From: Pseudomonas sp. MWU13-2100
Lineage (GTDB): Bacteria > Pseudomonadota > Gammaproteobacteria > Pseudomonadales > Pseudomonadaceae
Assembly: GCF_023242365.1 (NCBI RefSeq)
Contig: NZ_JALLIX010000006.1
Coordinates: forward strand, 124,001-188,000
DNA length: 64,000 nt
Direction: 5' to 3'
Both the position numbers and the translations under genes were made by a program. The notes beneath the pieces are model-generated. The model saw nothing but the letters and a program-made list of their open reading frames with translations. It searched no databases and was not told the DNA's origin. This document shows positions 59,656 to 64,000 of the stretch, piece after piece (positions within the stretch are counted from its first letter, which is position 1; every line of letters begins with the position of its first letter).

Positions 59656-59668
59656 GTTGTACGATCAC
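59656..59668. promoter_or_regulatory. Putative operator of the FadR-type gene
   Basis: GTTGTACGATCAC, 44 bases upstream of the regulator gene, shares GTTGTACGAT with the reverse complement of the kdgD-upstream site. It suggests autoregulation. Confidence 0.55.
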
Positions 59669-59674
59669 CGTTGA

Positions 59675-61405
59675 CTATGCGCTGACCGCTTCCTGAGGCA
59701 CCAAGTGCCCGCGTTCGATACGCAAATGTCGTGGGTGGAACTTGTTCAAGCTGCTGCGATGGCCGACGCTGACAATGCTCAAGCCCGGGATCTGATCGAT
59801 CAGCGCCTGATACAGCACCGCTTCATCCTCCTCGTCCATGGCCGCGGTGGCCTCGTCGAGGAACAACCATTGCGGGGTATAGAGCAGTGCACGGGCGAAG
59901 GCCAGCCGCTGCTGCTCGCCCGGCGACAACATACGCTGCCAGTGATTGCTCTCGTCCAGTCGTGCGGCCAGGTGTGGCAGACGACATGTCTGCAAGACCT
60001 CCTGGTAACGTTCATCCAGGTAGGCGTCCCCGGGCTGTGGATAACTCATCACCTCCCGCAGGCTGCCAATCGGCAGGTAAGGCTTCTGCGGCAGGAACAG
60101 CGAGCGCCCGGCCGGCAAGCGAATACTGCCGGCGCCACGCGGCCAGAGATTACCCATGGCACGCAACAGACTGCTTTTGCCACTGCCGGAACGCCCGCTG
60201 AGCATCAACCGCTCGCCCGGCGCGACATTCATGTTTGCACCCGACAGCAAATGCCGACCGTCCGCCAGATCCAGGCTCAGGCTGCTGACCTGCAACGCCT
60301 CGCCCTGGCTCTGCACATCGATGGCCGGTGACCGCTCTTCATTGTCGACCATGGCCTGACGGAAACTCAGCAAACGGTCGCAAGTCGCTCTCCATACCGC
60401 GATGCTGGAGTAAGCATCGATGAACCAACTGAAATTTTCCTGCACATTGCCAAAGGCCGAGTTGATCTGCATCAGCTCGCCGAGCTGGATCTTGCCGGCG
60501 AAATAGCGCGGCGCCGCCACCATGAACGGGAAGATGATCGCGATCTGGCTGTAGCCGGCGGTGAAGAACGTCAGGCGCTTGGTGACCCGCATCAGCGACC
60601 AGTAGTTGGACCAGACCTTGCCGAAACGCGTACTCAGGCGCTGGTTTTCATTCGGCTCGCCGTCATACAGGGCAATGCTTTCCGCATTTTCACGGACCCG
60701 CACCAGGGAGAAACGCATATCGGCTTCGAAGCGTTGCTGTTGGTTGTTCAACGGGATCAAGTGACGCCCGATCAGCCGGGTCAGCCAGCTGCCGACGGCC
60801 GCGTAGAGGAAGGCACACCAGAACATGTAGCCGGGAATGCTGATACCGAAGACTTCGATGCTCCCCGATACCCCCCAGAGGATGATCGAGAACGACACCA
60901 GGCTGACCACTGTGCGAAACAGCCCCAGGCCCAGCGTCAGCGTATCGGCGGTAAAACTGTTGAGGTCTTCGCTCAGCCGCTGGTCCGGGTTATCGGTGTT
61001 GCCACTCGCCTCCATCTGATAGTAGTTCTTGTGCTCGAGCCAGCGTTTGAAATGCTGCTCGGTCAGCCAGCGGCGCCAACTGATGGTCAGCATCTGGGTC
61101 AGGTACAGGCGATAGACCGCGCCGAGGATGGCAACGGCGGCAATACCGCCGAAATACAGGATCAGGTGCCAGAAGGCCTCACCGTTTTTCTCCTGCAAGG
61201 CGTTGTAGAAATCCTTGTACCAATTGTTCAGCCAGACCGAAATACCGACACTGAATAGCGACAGGGCCACCACAGAGATCAGCAACAACCAGGCCTTGCC
61301 CTTCTCTTCGCTGCGCCAATATGGCGAGGCCAGTTGCCAGACCCTACGAAAAAAGTGCCCTTTTACTGCATCGTTGACCGCGGAATATTCAGCGTTCTTA
61401 GTCAT
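59675..61405 (-). CDS. ABC transporter, fused permease/ATPase (SbmA/YddA type)
   Basis: A 576-residue half-transporter with an N-terminal SbmA/BacA-like membrane domain (about 30-330; LTISWRRWLTEQHFKRWLEHKNYYQM, NPDQRLSEDLNSFTADTLTLGLGL) and a C-terminal ATPase. Walker A is GRSGSGKSSLLRAMG, the signature is LSPGEQQRLAFARALL and Walker B is WLFLDEATAAMD. In this family it resembles E. coli YddA and the human ABCD group. Substrate is unknown, peptides or vitamin B12-like compounds being candidates. It ends 63 bases upstream of the FadR-type gene. Confidence 0.9.
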   Translation of the reverse strand: MTKNAEYSAVNDAVKGHFFRRVWQLASPYWRSEEKGKAWLLLISVVALSLFSVGISVWLNNWYKDFYNALQEKNGEAFWHLILYFGGIAAVAILGAVYRLYLTQMLTISWRRWLTEQHFKRWLEHKNYYQMEASGNTDNPDQRLSEDLNSFTADTLTLGLGLFRTVVSLVSFSIILWGVSGSIEVFGISIPGYMFWCAFLYAAVGSWLTRLIGRHLIPLNNQQQRFEADMRFSLVRVRENAESIALYDGEPNENQRLSTRFGKVWSNYWSLMRVTKRLTFFTAGYSQIAIIFPFMVAAPRYFAGKIQLGELMQINSAFGNVQENFSWFIDAYSSIAVWRATCDRLLSFRQAMVDNEERSPAIDVQSQGEALQVSSLSLDLADGRHLLSGANMNVAPGERLMLSGRSGSGKSSLLRAMGNLWPRGAGSIRLPAGRSLFLPQKPYLPIGSLREVMSYPQPGDAYLDERYQEVLQTCRLPHLAARLDESNHWQRMLSPGEQQRLAFARALLYTPQWLFLDEATAAMDEEDEAVLYQALIDQIPGLSIVSVGHRSSLNKFHPRHLRIERGHLVPQEAVSA

Positions 61406-61501
61406 TCTAAGGCTCGGTTGGCGTAAGAAATTTCACCAACCGATCATAAATGATTCGTACGCGGCGTAGCGCGATTTGCAAAGGATTCGTTCAGCGCCGG
61501 T

Positions 61502-62062
61502 TCAGCGCCGCACCGGCCGTTTCTGCAATTTGCGCTGCAAGGTCCGCCGGTGCATGCCCAGGGCGCGGGCGGTGGCGGAGATATTGCCTTCGTGCTCGGT
61601 CAGCACGCGCTGGATATGCTCCCATTGCAGGCGATCCACCGACATCGGGTTTTCCGGCACCAGGGTATCGAGGTCGGCATGCTCGGAGAGCAGCGCCGCC
61701 AGCACGTCGTCGGCATCCGCCGGCTTGCACAGGTAGTTGCAGGCGCCGCGCTTGATCGCTTCGACCGCCGTGGCGATGCTCGAATAGCCGGTGAGGATCA
61801 GCACGCGCATCTCCGGATCGAGCTCCAGCAGCTTGGGCAGCAGCACCAGACCGGAATCGCCGTCCATCTTCAGGTCCAGCGCGGCGTAGTCCGGCAGATC
61901 CTGCTGGGCCAGGACCAGGCCCTCTTCGGCGGAACCGGCGGTACTGACGCGAAAGCCGCGGCGGCTCATGGCTCGCGCCATTACGCGGGTAAAGGTGGCG
62001 TCATCGTCCACCAGCAACAGGTGCGGCAGTTCCTCGCCTTCGACCTGGATCTCGTCACTCAT
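61502..62062 (-). CDS. roxR: Redox response regulator RoxR (RegA/PrrA/ActR family)
   Basis: A 186-residue response regulator with receiver Asp 63 (DYAALDLKMDGDSG) and a C-terminal Fis-type helix-turn-helix (EGNISATARALGMHRRTLQRKLQKRPVRR), the compact RegA architecture. In Pseudomonas RoxR activates terminal oxidase genes and cyanide resistance. Its start overlaps the end of roxS by four bases (ATGA). Confidence 0.93.
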   Translation of the reverse strand: MSDEIQVEGEELPHLLLVDDDATFTRVMARAMSRRGFRVSTAGSAEEGLVLAQQDLPDYAALDLKMDGDSGLVLLPKLLELDPEMRVLILTGYSSIATAVEAIKRGACNYLCKPADADDVLAALLSEHADLDTLVPENPMSVDRLQWEHIQRVLTEHEGNISATARALGMHRRTLQRKLQKRPVRR

Positions 62063-63318
62063 GCTTCTTCTCCTCGGGCAACACGGGGCAGGCGCAGCTC
62101 GGTGAGCGTGCCACCTTCCTCGTGACTGTAGAGTTTCACCGAGCCGCCGGCGCGTGTCACGCTGGCCTTGCTCAAGAACAGGCCCAGGCCGAAGCCTTTG
62201 CCCTTGGTGGTAAAAAATGGTTTGCCGATCTGCTCGGCGATGGCCAGCGGCACACCGGCACCGTGGTCACGAATGCTGATGGTCAGATTCTCCTCATCCC
62301 AGTCAAGCCGCACTTCGAGGCCCTCGGGACAGGCGTCGGCGGCGTTGTTCAACAGGTTGAGCAACGCCTGGGTCAGGTCCGGCGGCGGTGCCAGGCGCGG
62401 TACCTCGCCCTGGCCCAGGCGCTGGAAGCGGTAGCTGGCTTCCGGACGCATCAGGTGCCAACGGTTCAGCGCTTCGTCGAGCCAGACCGTGACGTCCTGC
62501 ATCTCCACCGCCAGCCGGCGGTTGGCCTCGGCGGCGCGAACCAGTTGCTGCAGGGTCTGCTTGCACAGTTTGACCTGGTCCTGGAGCACGCTCAGGTCGT
62601 CCTGGAGCAGCGGGTCCGCATGATCCTGGCGCATTTCCTTGAGCAGTACGCTCATGGTCGCCAGGGGCGTACCCAGTTCGTGGGCGGCGCCGGCGGCCTG
62701 GGTCGCCACGGCCAGCAGTTGCTGGTCACGCAGGCCCTCTTCGCGACGCAAGGCGCGCAATTCTTCCTGGCGGCGCAATTCCTCGGCCATCTTCGCCGCG
62801 AAGAAGGTGATCACCGCGGCGGCCAGGGCAAAGCTCAGCCACATACCATAGATCTGCAGCTTTTCCCGGGAGATCGGGAAGGTTTCCAGGGGGTAGAACT
62901 GCACCAGCAGCAAGGTGTACAGCACCAGCGCCGCGCCGGAGAGGACCACCGAATAGCGCCAGGGCAAGGTCACTGCGGCGATGGTCAATGGCACCAGGTA
63001 ATAGGAGACGAAGGGGTTGGTCGAACCGCCGGAGAAATACAGCAAGGCGCTGTGGATAAACAGGTCGCAGGCCAGTTGCACGGCGTATTCGAGCTCGGTG
63101 ACCGGCCAGGTGGTACGCAGGCGCACCACCGTGAAGGCGCAGAGCACCATGGAACAGCCCAGGGTCATCGCCAGTTGCAGCCACGGCAACGGTAGCAGCT
63201 GGAACCAGTAGGCGATGCCCACGGAACCGGCCTGAGCGGCCAGCACCAGAATACGGATGAAGGTCAGACGCCAGAGGTTCTGACGGGTCGCGGACAGCAA
63301 TTGAACGGGGGCGAGCAT
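62059..63318 (-). CDS. roxS: Redox sensor histidine kinase RoxS (RegB/PrrB family)
   Basis: A 419-residue membrane histidine kinase with about six N-terminal membrane segments. GGSTNPF at 97-103 is the quinone-sensing heptapeptide of RegB. The phospho-acceptor is H213 in AAHELGTPLA, and C252 in QVKLCKQTL matches the redox-active cysteine of RegB. The ATPase part has LLNLLNNAADACP, ISIRDHGAGVP and GKGFGLGLFLSKA. It passes phosphate to RoxR. AGGAG precedes the start at 63318; the upstream frame to 63426 has no similarity. Confidence 0.94.
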   Translation of the reverse strand: MLAPVQLLSATRQNLWRLTFIRILVLAAQAGSVGIAYWFQLLPLPWLQLAMTLGCSMVLCAFTVVRLRTTWPVTELEYAVQLACDLFIHSALLYFSGGSTNPFVSYYLVPLTIAAVTLPWRYSVVLSGAALVLYTLLLVQFYPLETFPISREKLQIYGMWLSFALAAAVITFFAAKMAEELRRQEELRALRREEGLRDQQLLAVATQAAGAAHELGTPLATMSVLLKEMRQDHADPLLQDDLSVLQDQVKLCKQTLQQLVRAAEANRRLAVEMQDVTVWLDEALNRWHLMRPEASYRFQRLGQGEVPRLAPPPDLTQALLNLLNNAADACPEGLEVRLDWDEENLTISIRDHGAGVPLAIAEQIGKPFFTTKGKGFGLGLFLSKASVTRAGGSVKLYSHEEGGTLTELRLPRVARGEEA

Positions 63319-63535
63319 GAGCTCTCCTGATGAGTGCTCCAGGCGGATCGCCAGGAGTATAACCAAGCCGTGGCCTGGACAGGCGAATGTGCGGCAAACC
63401 GCCACAGTCGCTAAACATCGGCTCAAGGCAAAGGGCCTGCGGTAGTGAGAGGGCTTGCCCTAATGCCATTCAGTTAAACGCCACGTAGCTAATGTGGTTC
63501 AGTCAAGGGAATGGGATTCTGAAAACACCCCGCAA

Positions 63536-63626
63536 CTGTGGGAGCGGAGCTTGCCCGCGAAGGGTGCGCCGCGGTCCTGCTGGTACACCGCGTCATCGTT
63601 CTTCGCGGGCAAGCTCCGCTCCCACA
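63536..63626. repeat. REPIN
   Basis: CTGTGGGAGCGGAGCTTGCC and GGCAAGCTCCGCTCCCACAG are perfectly inverted around CCGCGAAGG and CTTCGCGG. A second half element of another type (GGCGCCGGCTTGCCGGCGAT) follows near 63676-63695. Confidence 0.88.
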
Positions 63627-63723
63627 GTTTTTTTGCGCATGAGGATAGTTGTTGTGCTGGAACACCCATTTGTAGGCGCCGGCTTGCCGGCGATATCGGT
63701 GGAGCACCCCGCATCGCCATGCC

Positions 63724-63756
63724 TGAAAAGGTGACAGGCTCACTGTCACCTTTCAG
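63724..63756 (-). terminator. Terminator-like hairpin
   Basis: AAAGGTGACAG and CTGTCACCTTT pair around GCTCA just after the DUF3077 gene, with a short T-run on the minus strand. Confidence 0.6.
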
Positions 63757-63758
63757 CT

Positions 63759-64000
63759 TCAATCAAATGAATGGCTGTCCACCGAGGGTGACACTGGATG
63801 AGGCGATGGCGAGCCTTCCAGCAACGCCTCCACCACCGCCCGCGCCACTTCCACCGAATGCAGCATGCCCCAGAACAGCGCCCGTTCGACGGGGTTGGTA
63901 TGCAGGCTGATTTCGTCGCCATTGAGTTCAGCCGTTTCGAGCAGTCGCGACACGTAGGTCAGCGCATCCTGGGCATTGATGCCTGGTTGGATGGCAAACA
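63759..64000 (-). CDS. DUF3077 domain protein (5' end outside window)
   Basis: The frame is open from the window edge and reads FAIQPGINAQDALTYVSRLLETAELNGDEISL, then NPVERALFWGMLHSVEVARAVVEALLEG, the pattern of DUF3077 proteins common in Pseudomonas. Function unknown. About 80 residues are visible. Confidence 0.78.
   Translation of the reverse strand, partial: FAIQPGINAQDALTYVSRLLETAELNGDEISLHTNPVERALFWGMLHSVEVARAVVEALLEGSPSPHPVSPSVDSHSFD

Overview
The window reads as a high-GC chromosome segment of a fluorescent-group Pseudomonas. The basis is gene content and protein similarity recognised by eye: GlxA/AraC regulators, mqo next to a PA4642-family gene, galactarate catabolism through alpha-ketoglutarate semialdehyde, RoxSR, a DUF1302/DUF1329/acyl-CoA ligase/MalT-like cluster, and many REPIN-type inverted repeats between genes. 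No database search was possible, so all family assignments rest on motifs and remembered sequences.

Layout. 1-3.1 kb: the end of a Tas-type aldo/keto reductase, an acyl-CoA dehydrogenase and a divergent GlxA-type regulator. 3.2-9.6 kb: a plus-strand cluster of flavin amine oxidase/2-monooxygenase, nitrilase-fold amidase, a membrane protein built from an internal duplication, and an asparaginase, closed by a convergent GlxA-type regulator; it looks like an amino-acid or amide utilisation unit. 9.7-15.9 kb: housekeeping genes (MBL hydrolase, zapE, trpS, alpha/beta hydrolase, zapG/yhcB, OmpA-like lipoprotein, glyoxalase-II-like hydrolase).

15.9-20.2 kb is an apparent small genomic island. It has imperfect 30-bp direct repeats at both ends, a decayed tyrosine recombinase, and a tightly overlapping three-gene operon (DUF262 protein, AAA ATPase, unknown protein). 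This is the best candidate for an uncharacterised defence-like system in the window.

20.2-30.8 kb: an MFS exporter, a large CHASE-PAS hybrid kinase, a REC-GGDEF-EAL protein and a MalT-like LuxR regulator. 31-36.6 kb: a tandem-repeat tract, then DUF1329, DUF1302 and an acyl-CoA ligase, probably one ester or fatty-acid utilisation locus under the MalT-like regulator. 36.8-46.9 kb: transport, regulatory and housekeeping genes, including rsmC and a manganese exporter preceded by a yybP-ykoY-type riboswitch. 46.9-51 kb: a long non-coding leader, mqo, a PA4642-family gene and glsB.

51.2-59.7 kb: a galactarate operon (kdgD, KGSADH, transporter, garD) with its FadR-type regulator. A matching operator-like sequence lies upstream of both kdgD and the regulator. 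Between them sits an unrelated two-gene unit headed by a perfect LexA-type SOS box: a putative zinc phospholipase C-like protein and a 63-residue protein. 59.7-64 kb: an SbmA/YddA-type ABC transporter, RoxR/RoxS redox control, and the 3' part of a DUF3077 gene.
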